Shown here: piece after piece, positions 6,716 through 13,871 of the stretch
Numbering within the stretch: the stretch's first letter is position 1
Layout: each line of letters starts with the position of its first letter
NCBI GenBank assembly: GCA_938039225.1
Contig: CALHVH010000201.1
Span: 1 to 14,492, forward strand
DNA: 14,492 nucleotides
From: an uncultured Gammaproteobacteria bacterium
GTDB lineage: Bacteria > Pseudomonadota > Gammaproteobacteria > Steroidobacterales > JABDMI01
Reading direction: 5' to 3'
Notes under the pieces: generated by a model
What the model saw: only the letters and a program-made list of their open reading frames with translations
Database searches by the model: none
Told to the model about the DNA's origin: nothing
Translations under genes and position numbers: made by a program

Positions 6716-7123
6716 ATGAGTAACCTAGCTAAAGAAAAACCTATTCCACGCGGCATTCCAACTGTACGTATGATGGCAATGCCTGCTGATACCAATTGGT
6801 TAGGCGATATTTTTGGTGGTTGGTTAATGTCACATGCAGATATTGCTGGTGCAGTTCTCGCCTACCGTAGAGCGGAAGGCAAAGTGGTAACGGTTGCTGT
6901 TAATAACTTCCTATTTCATGAACCTGTGTTTATTGGTGATATTGTCAGCTTTTATGCTGAGATTGAAAGAGTTGGAACCAGTTCAATAACCGTCAATATC
7001 GACATATTAGCCGAAAGGCCTGATTCAGATGGGCCTTACGCCAATCTTCGCGTAGCTAACTCGTCAATTACCTATGTTCATATTGACTCTGAAGGAAAAC
7101 CTAAAACCATCAAAAAAGACTAA
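6716..7123 (+). CDS. yciA: Acyl-CoA thioesterase, YciA-like hotdog protein
   Basis: Cytosolic hotdog-fold thioesterase that hydrolyses acyl-CoA to free acid and CoA. The 135 residues match YciA in length and wording: MAMPADTNWLGDIFGGWLMS (20-39) with catalytic D42 in the following helix (HADIAGAVLA), VVTVAVNNFLFHEPVFIGD (57-75), the GTSSITVNIDILAE strand, and a C-terminal TYVHIDSEGKPK. The start has no strong Shine-Dalgarno, only AAGAA directly before it. It lies 15 bp after fadJ and may depend on translational coupling. Being last in a beta-oxidation operon, it could free CoA when acyl-CoA accumulates. Family assignment is strong; preferred chain length cannot be read from sequence. Confidence 0.92.
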   Translation: MSNLAKEKPIPRGIPTVRMMAMPADTNWLGDIFGGWLMSHADIAGAVLAYRRAEGKVVTVAVNNFLFHEPVFIGDIVSFYAEIERVGTSSITVNIDILAERPDSDGPYANLRVANSSITYVHIDSEGKPKTIKKD

Positions 7124-7189
7124 CTAACTCTGATTTAAATAATTGAACTTTCAAGAAAACTTCGTGACTAAACTTAATCAATTCTGAGC

Positions 7190-7227
7190 TTGTAATTTTG
7201 AAAAATATGTTAGGATATGCGAATAAA
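7190..7227 (+). promoter_or_regulatory. Possible promoter for the CNB-rhodanese gene
   Basis: Two overlapping candidates lie 50-85 bases before the gene: TTGTAA (7190-7195) with TAGGAT (7211-7216), the latter preceded by TGT as an extended -10, and TTGAAA (7198-7203) with AATAAA (7222-7227). Spacings of 15 and 18 bases are imperfect. The 153-bp gap after the thioesterase gene and the lack of a terminator there leave read-through possible. Confidence 0.3.
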
Positions 7228-7276
7228 TACCGACATTTCAACAATAAAAAAACAACATTGGTAAGCGTAAGTTAAT

Positions 7277-8323
7277 ATGTCAAAACAAGTCGATTTAGAT
7301 ATCCTAAGAAAATTCTCCCCGCTTGATAGTCTAAAACCAGAAAACTTAGCCGCTTTGGTCAAAAAGTCTCGTATTCACAGTTTACAAGCTGGACGGTCAC
7401 TATTTAAGGAAGGTGACACTGATAAAAGCGCAATATTTTTAGTAAGTGGTGATATAGAGTTACGCGCTAAAGATAAAATAATTAAAACTATCAGTGCCAA
7501 TACACCTGAAGCATTACATGCTCTAGCTCCTGTTCTCCCGCGTAAAATTTCAGCAAGAGCTCTCAACCCAGTTAAATACTTAACTGTTGACAGCGACTTG
7601 TTAGATGTATTGCTGACCTGGGATCAAACTGGATCATATGAAGTTGGCGATATTCAAACAGATGCGCGTGATGAAAGTGACGACTGGATGACTAAGCTTT
7701 TACAGACTAAAGCTCTTTACAATATTCCTGCAGCAAATATCCAAGCCATGTTTATGCGCATGGAACAAATCAACAAAAAAGAAGGTGACATCATCATAAA
7801 ACAAGGTGATGAAGGAGACTATTTTTACGTTGTTGTAAGTGGACGCTGTGCAGTAACGCGTGAAACGCCATTAAACGAAGAAGGCATTAAACTTGCTGAA
7901 TTACGTATTGGTGATACTTTTGGTGAAGAAGCCTTAATTTCTGAAGCCAAAAGAAATGCTACGGTTAAGATGCTGACCGATGGTTCCTTAATGCGTTTAA
8001 GTAAAGAGGAGTTTCAGACTTTATTAAAAGAGCCAATGCTAAATCTTTTAGATATAGATCAAGCTAAAGAACTGGTTCAAAACGGTGCTCAATGGCTAGA
8101 TGTGCGTTTGCCTAGTGAATTTGGCAACTCGCACTTAGATAATGCTATCAATATTCCGCTGTATTTTATTCGCCTTAAACTTAAAACCTTAAGCACAGAA
8201 ACAAAATATATAGCTTATTGCGATACTGGCCGAAGAAGCTCAGCCGCTGCATATATTCTTACTGAACGTGGCTATAACTGTAGTGTATTAAAAGATGGGT
8301 TAAATATGTCTGGAATTAAATAA
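7277..8323 (+). CDS. Cyclic-nucleotide-binding-domain protein with C-terminal rhodanese domain
   Basis: Predicted soluble sensor of 348 residues with three domains. The first CNB-like domain (about 12-115) has FKEGDTDKSAIFLVSGDIEL but no recognisable phosphate-binding cassette, so it is probably degenerate. The second (about 145-255) has IIKQGDEGDYFYVVVSGRC and a cassette FGEEALISEAKRNATV, with E217 and R226 where cyclic nucleotide phosphate and ribose are gripped in CAP/PKA-type domains. The rhodanese domain (about 262-348) has WLDVRLPSEF and an active-site loop YCDTGRRSS with C315 as the persulfide cysteine. No DNA-binding or membrane segment is seen, so it is not a CRP-type activator. Its partner and signal are unknown. 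It stands alone between two gaps and ends before the strong terminator. A link between nucleotide sensing and sulfur transfer or redox is inference only. Confidence 0.85.
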   Translation: MSKQVDLDILRKFSPLDSLKPENLAALVKKSRIHSLQAGRSLFKEGDTDKSAIFLVSGDIELRAKDKIIKTISANTPEALHALAPVLPRKISARALNPVKYLTVDSDLLDVLLTWDQTGSYEVGDIQTDARDESDDWMTKLLQTKALYNIPAANIQAMFMRMEQINKKEGDIIIKQGDEGDYFYVVVSGRCAVTRETPLNEEGIKLAELRIGDTFGEEALISEAKRNATVKMLTDGSLMRLSKEEFQTLLKEPMLNLLDIDQAKELVQNGAQWLDVRLPSEFGNSHLDNAINIPLYFIRLKLKTLSTETKYIAYCDTGRRSSAAAYILTERGYNCSVLKDGLNMSGIK

Positions 8324-8363
8324 CCTAATCGACCAATTAAGACCTAAAAAAATATTCTCAAAC

Positions 8364-8398
8364 AAAAAAGGCTGTACTACTCGAGTACAGCCTTTTTT
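8364..8398. terminator. Bidirectional Rho-independent terminator
   Basis: GGCTGTACT (8370-8378) pairs perfectly with AGTACAGCC (8384-8392) around a 5-base loop, flanked by six A on the left and six T on the right. The symmetry makes it work for both convergent transcripts: the plus-strand CNB-rhodanese gene and the minus-strand operon that ends with pilZ. Confidence 0.93.
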
Positions 8399-8425
8399 AT
8401 TTGAAAGAGTTTAATTCTAAAAACT

Positions 8426-8764
8426 TTACATGGTATGTGTAGGCTGTTCAGCCTGCAAAGCACCTGCCAAAAAGGTTTCTATTTTCTTTTGTGTCTCACC
8501 ATTATCTTGGGAGCTAAACTGCACTCCAATTCCAGCTTTACGTTTTCCAGCAGCTCCATCAGGAGTCACCCAAATCACATTCCCTGCGAGAGGTATTTTT
8601 TCCTTATTATCCATTAACTGTAAAAGCATAAACACTTCATCTCCCAATTTATACTCTTTACGAGTAGGGATAAAAAGCCCACCATTTAGTACAAAAGGCA
8701 TATAAGCCTGATACAAGGCGGTTTTGTCTTTAATAGTTAAGGTTAAAATTCCAGGTTTAGACAT
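8426..8764 (-). CDS. pilZ: Type IV pilus assembly protein PilZ
   Basis: Small cytosolic protein (112 residues, close to the 118 of Pseudomonas aeruginosa PilZ) needed for type IV pilus assembly, acting through FimX and the PilB ATPase in characterised systems. Characteristic stretches are GILTLTIKDKTALYQAYMPF (5-24), GGLFIPTRKEYKLGDEVF, KIPLAGNVIWVTP, AGIGVQF and the C-terminal PTHTM. The RxxxR and D/NxSxxG motifs of c-di-GMP-binding PilZ domains are absent, as is usual for PilZ itself. GAG lies about seven bases before ATG 8764. It is the last gene of the operon, 26 bp after holB, an order also seen in Pseudomonas. Its presence implies type IV pilus genes elsewhere in the genome. Confidence 0.93.
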   Translation of the reverse strand: MSKPGILTLTIKDKTALYQAYMPFVLNGGLFIPTRKEYKLGDEVFMLLQLMDNKEKIPLAGNVIWVTPDGAAGKRKAGIGVQFSSQDNGETQKKIETFLAGALQAEQPTHTM

Positions 8765-8790
8765 TTTTTACTCACGCTCTTATTTATTTT

Positions 8791-9798
8791 TTATGTGCTG
8801 GCATAGCAATCACAAGCAAAAGCTTCAAGCTGAAGCCCCCAGTTAAGGGAAGATTGTTGACGTTGCGATAATTCTACAACATTATCACGCATTCTAAACA
8901 AACTAGGAAGACTAAATTGCTGTATTAATTGATTTATACCAGGAAACAGTACTTCGTAATTTGCAACAGAACTCAATTTCGGACTATTTTCAGCTTGAGC
9001 CGCATTTTCAATTAAAGCCCTAAAAAGAGTTTCCAACCAATTTAAAAACAAGCTTGGTTCAGCTTTTGCACATTCTTTAGCCACTGTAACCGGATTCATC
9101 TGTCTGCTTAACATCGCTTTCCAATCTTTCCACCATTGCTTACTTTCTAACAAAACTTGGTTAATATCCTCTGCATCGCCTTGCAGACGCATTGGTGCCC
9201 CCAAACTCAGTGCTAACATGCGCTCAGCAGTTTCTAGATCATGTCCTTGACCTTTTAACCATGTAATCGCTTGTTCAGCCTTTGGTAAAGTAAATTTCAA
9301 ACGTGATGCCCTACTACGAATTGTTGGTAATAAGCGTGCAGGTTTATCGGTAAGCAATATTAACAAAGTGCTTGGCGGTGGTTCTTCTAAGGTTTTAAGT
9401 AAGCTATTAGCAGCTTCAATTGTCATTGCATCAGCTGGTTCAAGAATAAGTACACGATAACCATTTTGATGAGAAGTTTTAAAAACCTTCTGAGAATTTT
9501 GACGAATAGAATCAACTGATATCAGCTTTTTACCCTCGTCAGGCTCTAACACCACAAAATCAGGATGAGTACCGGATAGAAACCATTCGCAACTTGAACA
9601 GCTCTGACAAATCCCAGATTCTGTCGGTTCACCTTGGCACAGCAACATTTGTGCTAATTGAAACGCGAAATGCCGCTTACCTACCCCTTTTATGCCCTCA
9701 AACAATAAAGCATGAGGAAATCTATCTTGCCCTAAAAATTGAGCAATTTGTTGCCATTGTGGGGTATGCCAGCTAATTATTTCAGAGGTTTTAATCAT
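8791..9798 (-). CDS. holB: DNA polymerase III subunit delta'
   Basis: Clamp-loader subunit that joins gamma/tau and delta in loading the beta sliding clamp during replication. The 335 residues (E. coli 334) contain an AAA+-type N-terminal module with GIKGVGKR (35-42), a P-loop in which Ser/Thr after Lys is replaced by Arg, in line with delta' not hydrolysing ATP. A zinc-binding set of cysteines follows (C54, C64, C67, C70), then GTHPDFVVLEP, ANSLLKTLEEPP (130-141) and the arginine-finger segment RSRAS (161-165), where E. coli has RSRC. ATG 9798 lies 26 bp after tmk and has no clear Shine-Dalgarno. The tmk-holB-pilZ order supports the call. Confidence 0.95.
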   Translation of the reverse strand: MIKTSEIISWHTPQWQQIAQFLGQDRFPHALLFEGIKGVGKRHFAFQLAQMLLCQGEPTESGICQSCSSCEWFLSGTHPDFVVLEPDEGKKLISVDSIRQNSQKVFKTSHQNGYRVLILEPADAMTIEAANSLLKTLEEPPPSTLLILLTDKPARLLPTIRSRASRLKFTLPKAEQAITWLKGQGHDLETAERMLALSLGAPMRLQGDAEDINQVLLESKQWWKDWKAMLSRQMNPVTVAKECAKAEPSLFLNWLETLFRALIENAAQAENSPKLSSVANYEVLFPGINQLIQQFSLPSLFRMRDNVVELSQRQQSSLNWGLQLEAFACDCYAST

Positions 9799-9824
9799 TA
9801 GGGTTTAGGTCTTTATAGTAAAGA

Positions 9825-10472
9825 TTAGTCTAGATAGCTATCAATAATTTTAAAAATATCTGAAGTAACCTGATCAATAGTCTGAACAGCATTGATCGAT
9901 TTAATACGTTCAGGGTAAAGTTTATGCAGGTGTAAATAACCATTACGTACTTCATTAAAAAACTCTAACTTCTCGGTTTCAAAGCGATTACTTTCCCCTC
10001 GTTTTGCTACCCGCTCTAAGCCCAATTCAATTGGGGCATCCAATAATAAAGTGAGATCAGGCCACAAAGAATGCTGTACGTTTTCAGCAAGGATTTGAAT
10101 GAACTCCAAAGACTGCCCTCTGCCAAACCCCTGATAAGCAACCGTGGCATCAGTAAAACGATCACATATAACCCAAGCACCACGCTCTAGTGCCGGAATT
10201 ATCTTATTACTCAAATGCACTGCTCTCGCTGCAAACATCAATAGAAGTTCGGCTTCTGAGCTTATTGCTTCATCTTCTCTATCTAAAACGACCTCTCTAA
10301 TGGACTCTGCCAAAGGTGTTCCGCCTGGCTCTCGGGTAAGCACAACTTCTTTACCTTGTTGTTCAAGGTACTTTCTTAGGCGAGCGCATTGCGTGGTTTT
10401 ACCTACACCTTCAACACCCTCAAAAGTTATAAATTTCCCAGAGTAATTGAGTATTTGCTTTTTACTATTCAT
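9825..10472 (-). CDS. tmk: Thymidylate kinase (dTMP kinase)
   Basis: Cytosolic kinase converting dTMP and ATP to dTDP, essential for dTTP supply. The 215 residues show the P-loop FEGVEGVGKTT (17-27), the dTMP-binding TREPGGTPLAE (46-56), the DRFTDATVAYQG segment (104-115) and a LID region ERVAKRGESNRFE (153-165). Arginines in the LID mark the E. coli-like type II enzyme. ATG 10472 follows mltG by 13 bp without a strong Shine-Dalgarno, suggesting translation coupled to the upstream gene. It lies in the conserved order mltG-tmk-holB. Confidence 0.97.
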   Translation of the reverse strand: MNSKKQILNYSGKFITFEGVEGVGKTTQCARLRKYLEQQGKEVVLTREPGGTPLAESIREVVLDREDEAISSEAELLLMFAARAVHLSNKIIPALERGAWVICDRFTDATVAYQGFGRGQSLEFIQILAENVQHSLWPDLTLLLDAPIELGLERVAKRGESNRFETEKLEFFNEVRNGYLHLHKLYPERIKSINAVQTIDQVTSDIFKIIDSYLD

Positions 10473-10485
10473 ATATTCATTGCAG

Positions 10486-11499
10486 TTATTGATGCTGTCG
10501 GCGATATTTTTTTAAGTATTCTTTTACAGCATTATTATGTTCTTCTAAAGTTGAAGAAAAAACGTGACGACCATCATTGTCACCAGTTGCCACAAAATAT
10601 AACTTATTATGTTTCTCAGGATTAACGGCCGCCTTAATTGCATTCACACCGGGTAATGCAATAGGCGTCGGTGGCAAACCATGACGTGTGTAGGTATTGT
10701 ACGGAGTATCTCTAGTTAAGTCAGAACGGCGTATATCACCAGTATAACTATCTCCCATACCGTAAATCACTGTTGGGTCAGTCTGTAAACGCATGCCTTT
10801 AGAAAGTCGGCTATGAAATACCCCAGAAATTGTCGCTTGCTCATCAAACACACCTGTTTCTTTTTCTATAATTGAGGCCAAAATGAGTGCCTCATAGGGA
10901 GATTTTAGTTGTCCAATTGCACTACGATTCTCCCATGCCATCTCTAGTTCTTTTTCAAGTGCAGCATTGGCTTTTTTTAAAATAGTCACATCTGTGGTTC
11001 CTGATGCAAAGCTATATGTCTCTGGTAAAAACCGGCCTTCAGGATGCAAATTTCCAAGACCTAATTCCGTCATTAATTCGTCAACTGTCTTATTTTTCAA
11101 TGTCGCTTTTATATTGCGATTAGAGTGAATCAAATTCAACATTTCACTAAAGTTTAATCCTTCTGGAATGGTAATTTGTTCAAGGGCAACTTTTCCATCA
11201 ATCAATTCTTGCAGTAAGGATGGAATAGTTAAACCAGTGCTCAACTGATATTTCCCAGCTTTAAGCAAATGGGCATTATTTTGACTTTTTGCGTATAACT
11301 TAAGTACAAAATCATTAATAAGTACCCTATCTTTTATCAAGGTTTCAGCAATAGAATTTAGAGTTTGGCCTTTTTTTATTTCAAATATATAATTCTCTGG
11401 AATATTTAAAGGTTTTTTTAATGCGCTCTGATACCAGTTATAGCCAGCTGCAATGCTTACAAAACCAATTAAAATTAATGAAAGTAGAATTTTTCGCAT
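10486..11499 (-). CDS. mltG: Endolytic murein transglycosylase MltG
   Basis: Inner-membrane lytic transglycosylase that cuts nascent glycan strands and helps set their length. The 337 residues (E. coli YceG 340) begin with a positively charged tip and one membrane helix (about 4-20, LLSLILIGFVSIAAG). A LysM-like region (about 36-90, FEIKKGQTLNSIAETL) comes next, followed by the catalytic domain with RFLPETYSF (156-164), LASIIEKETG (207-216), which carries the catalytic glutamate, most likely E212, and then LQTDPTVIYG, TPYNTYTRHGLPPTPI and the C-terminal YFVATGDNDGRHVFS. The gene lies 8 bp after pabC and 13 bp before tmk. The pabC-mltG-tmk-holB order is classic for gammaproteobacteria. Confidence 0.96.
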   Translation of the reverse strand: MRKILLSLILIGFVSIAAGYNWYQSALKKPLNIPENYIFEIKKGQTLNSIAETLIKDRVLINDFVLKLYAKSQNNAHLLKAGKYQLSTGLTIPSLLQELIDGKVALEQITIPEGLNFSEMLNLIHSNRNIKATLKNKTVDELMTELGLGNLHPEGRFLPETYSFASGTTDVTILKKANAALEKELEMAWENRSAIGQLKSPYEALILASIIEKETGVFDEQATISGVFHSRLSKGMRLQTDPTVIYGMGDSYTGDIRRSDLTRDTPYNTYTRHGLPPTPIALPGVNAIKAAVNPEKHNKLYFVATGDNDGRHVFSSTLEEHNNAVKEYLKKYRRQHQ

Positions 11500-11507
11500 A
11501 CAGTATT

Positions 11508-12395
11508 TTAGCGTTTTATTCTTTTATAAAGATGGTTATTTTCAAGTATATTCAATGCTAATATATTTTGAAAGCCATTTGAACTTGGCTTAAAGATATT
11601 TTTTGAACGCTTTCTGCCAGGCCCCAAGATATAATCAACCTTTACCACACCAATAATACTATTTGTTAAAAAGACAGCATCCATTTGCATTAACTCACGA
11701 TAATGTAATGGAGCCACAATCACATTTAATTCAGCCTCTTGCGCCCGCTCTATAAAGATTTGCCTCATTATACCCGCCACACCTCCAAGACTTAAGGGCG
11801 GTGTATAAAGACAGTTTTCTTTTATTGCAAAAATATTTGTTTTAATACCTTCAATTACATAACCTTGCGAGTTGCAAAGTATAGCGTCATAAAACCGCTT
11901 ATCCAGCTCTTTACTTGCTTTATCGTAAACGCGTCGATCAATGTCTTTACGGCCTTTTTGAAGTGTGTTTTCTGGAAAAATCGTTTTGCCAATTTTTATT
12001 TTTAACTGTCTCCAATCATATGTTATTACCGGACGAGCCTTAAGCATACGAACTACTTTATTTGGATTTTTTCCATCAAGAATAATTTGATATCGTAACA
12101 CTACAGATTTAAGTTTCTTCTCACGAAGTTTTTTTTGAAAAAAAAGAATGTCTAATTCGAAATAATCAGCAATCAAACTTAAGTCTAGATCAAAGCATTT
12201 CTTAGACTCGGCCTGTATGGATTTAATACCTCTTATTAACCTTGATAGATGACGATCTTTTAGATAGAGGCCTTGTGTACTATCGATTCGCATAGTTTCA
12301 AACACACCAAAACTCATTTGATTTTTTATATACGAACGAGTGAGACTATCAAACTTGGAATCACTTATCTCTTCTTCATTTAAATAAGCAATCAA
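11508..12395 (-). CDS. pabC: Aminodeoxychorismate lyase (4-amino-4-deoxychorismate lyase)
   Basis: Fold-type IV PLP enzyme that releases pyruvate from aminodeoxychorismate to give p-aminobenzoate for folate synthesis. The 295 residues (E. coli 269) are divergent and Lys/Arg-rich, but the key points align: FGVFETMR (29-36), K150 in GRKDIDRR at the position of the PLP lysine of E. coli (GLKHLNR), GYVIEGIKTNIF (178-189), and YTPPLSLGGVAGIMRQ, which parallels GVNGIMRQ of E. coli PabC. The start codon is TTG 12395, overlapping the pabB TGA by 4 bp, with GGAG eight bases upstream. No plausible ATG exists near the N terminus. The neighbouring pabB gene supports the lyase role over D-amino-acid or branched-chain aminotransferase. 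Confidence 0.88.
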   Translation of the reverse strand: MIAYLNEEEISDSKFDSLTRSYIKNQMSFGVFETMRIDSTQGLYLKDRHLSRLIRGIKSIQAESKKCFDLDLSLIADYFELDILFFQKKLREKKLKSVVLRYQIILDGKNPNKVVRMLKARPVITYDWRQLKIKIGKTIFPENTLQKGRKDIDRRVYDKASKELDKRFYDAILCNSQGYVIEGIKTNIFAIKENCLYTPPLSLGGVAGIMRQIFIERAQEAELNVIVAPLHYRELMQMDAVFLTNSIIGVVKVDYILGPGRKRSKNIFKPSSNGFQNILALNILENNHLYKRIKR

Positions 12396-13840
12396 AGCTT
12401 ATTCTCCGTCGAACTCTCCAGAGACTTCAGTAATCCTCTAGCCTTTGCTCTTGTCTCATGCACTTCTTTTTGAGGCTTAGAGTCATACACAATTCCGCCT
12501 CCAGCTCTAAAACTAAGATGATTGCCATGCAAATGCATTGTGCGAATCAGTATGTTTAAATCCATATCACCATCATGATTTAAATAACCCATAGAACCAG
12601 TATAGGCTTCTCGTGGTTTGTCTTCTAACTCTGCAATAATTTGCATACAACGTACTTTAGGACAGCCCGTGATTGTGCCCCCTGGAAATATGGCTTTGAT
12701 TGCTTGGCCAGGTGAAATTTCGCCTTTTAACATACCTCGAACATTAGAAACAATATGATGCACATGCTCATAACTTTCAATAACCATTAGTTCATTGACT
12801 TCTACGGTTCCAGCTTTACATATGCGTCCTAGGTCATTTCTTTCCAAATCTATAAGCATAATATGCTCAGCACGTTCTTTGGGATGCTTGATTAATTCTT
12901 CACGTAATAATTTATCGTCATCAACATCTTTACCTCTTGCTCGAGTACCAGCAATTGGACGTGTACTTGCTCTACCCTGTTTAAGCTCCAACAGTCTTTC
13001 AGGTGAAGAACTCATAATAGTGTGACCGTCGAAATATACACAACCAGCAAAGGGACCAGGATTCGCTGCGCGTAAGCTTTTGTATAACTCAGTAGAACTC
13101 ACCGGTTCTTGTACTTCTGCCTGCCATTCACGTGATAAATTTGCCTGAAAAATATCACCTGCATAAATATATTCATGTGTGCGACGAATAGCTTCTATAT
13201 ATTTATCAGAATCTTCTTCAAGCACATTGACAATAATATTTTCAGCTTCTATAGACTTATGTTTAACAAGTCTTTTAACATCAGCATTTATTTCTTTAAA
13301 CTCTTGTTCAAATTGCTCCTCAGAAAAAACAAAACTTTTCTGCTTTAGGTGATCAACAATTATTGCCGCAGGAATTCTAGTAGCAAATGCGATAGGTAAT
13401 CCAGAACCTGAAACCTGATGAGCATTAGGTAAATCGAGAATGGGTTCAATTTGGCCTGCCAATTCATAGGCTAAAAACATGAACCATCCACCACGAAAAG
13501 GTAATTCTTGAGCAAGCTTGATATTTTGTTTTTCTTTAAGCCAGTGCAGATCTAATTGATTAAGAAAATTTGCAGATTCGTCCACTGACATAAAATCAGA
13601 TTGTATCTGCCAGTATGAATTTAGCTGAAGATTACCTTGAGGAAAGGCAAATAAAATACTGTAACGCCCTAACTTGGTTGATTTTTTATAAAAACGCTTA
13701 CCTGATGAATCGTTTCTATCCAGCGTAAAGCAATCGCCGTGCGCAGCACTATCCAAAAAATATGGATAGCGTGATTTATTTTGCGCTTGGATGGCAAGTA
13801 AATCTAACTCGCCATCCAAAGTCTTTATAAAATCACTCAA
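12392..13840 (-). CDS. pabB: Aminodeoxychorismate synthase component I
   Basis: Chorismate-binding subunit that adds ammonia, from a PabA glutaminase encoded elsewhere, to make 4-amino-4-deoxychorismate. The 482 residues have the anthranilate-synthase N-terminal domain (about 15-165, with a Trp-site-like YFLDSA) and the C-terminal chorismate-binding domain (about 210-475): IYAGDIFQANLSR (225-237), SSSPERLLEL (277-286), RPIAGTRARG (294-303), ERAEHIMLIDLERNDLGR (322-339), GGTITGCPKVRCMQII (387-402) and FRAGGGIVYDS. Residue 297 is Ala where E. coli PabB has nucleophilic Lys (PIKGT). This is the TrpE-like state, so a TrpE-type activity must be considered, but the overlap with pabC favours PabB. 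The start is TTG 13840; an in-frame stop lies just upstream and no ATG is available nearby, though TTG seven codons further in is possible. The gap to fabF is 31 bp. Confidence 0.87.
   Translation of the reverse strand: MSDFIKTLDGELDLLAIQAQNKSRYPYFLDSAAHGDCFTLDRNDSSGKRFYKKSTKLGRYSILFAFPQGNLQLNSYWQIQSDFMSVDESANFLNQLDLHWLKEKQNIKLAQELPFRGGWFMFLAYELAGQIEPILDLPNAHQVSGSGLPIAFATRIPAAIIVDHLKQKSFVFSEEQFEQEFKEINADVKRLVKHKSIEAENIIVNVLEEDSDKYIEAIRRTHEYIYAGDIFQANLSREWQAEVQEPVSSTELYKSLRAANPGPFAGCVYFDGHTIMSSSPERLLELKQGRASTRPIAGTRARGKDVDDDKLLREELIKHPKERAEHIMLIDLERNDLGRICKAGTVEVNELMVIESYEHVHHIVSNVRGMLKGEISPGQAIKAIFPGGTITGCPKVRCMQIIAELEDKPREAYTGSMGYLNHDGDMDLNILIRTMHLHGNHLSFRAGGGIVYDSKPQKEVHETRAKARGLLKSLESSTENKL
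12404..12407 (-). promoter_or_regulatory. Ribosome-binding site deciding the TTG start of pabC
   Basis: On the minus strand GGAG (followed by AA) sits eight bases before TTG 12395, inside the last codons of pabB. It explains how a TTG start overlapping the pabB stop codon can be used. Confidence 0.75.
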
Positions 13841-13871
13841 TGCTTATCTACTTAAGGTTAATTTCTAAAAC

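Noticed and set aside
7124..7276. Search for a terminator after the thioesterase gene
   Set aside because: Only 4-bp dyads without a T-run are visible, so no terminator is called.
8430..8705. Plus-strand open frame opposite pilZ
   Set aside because: It is the complement of a clear PilZ coding sequence and has no plausible domain.
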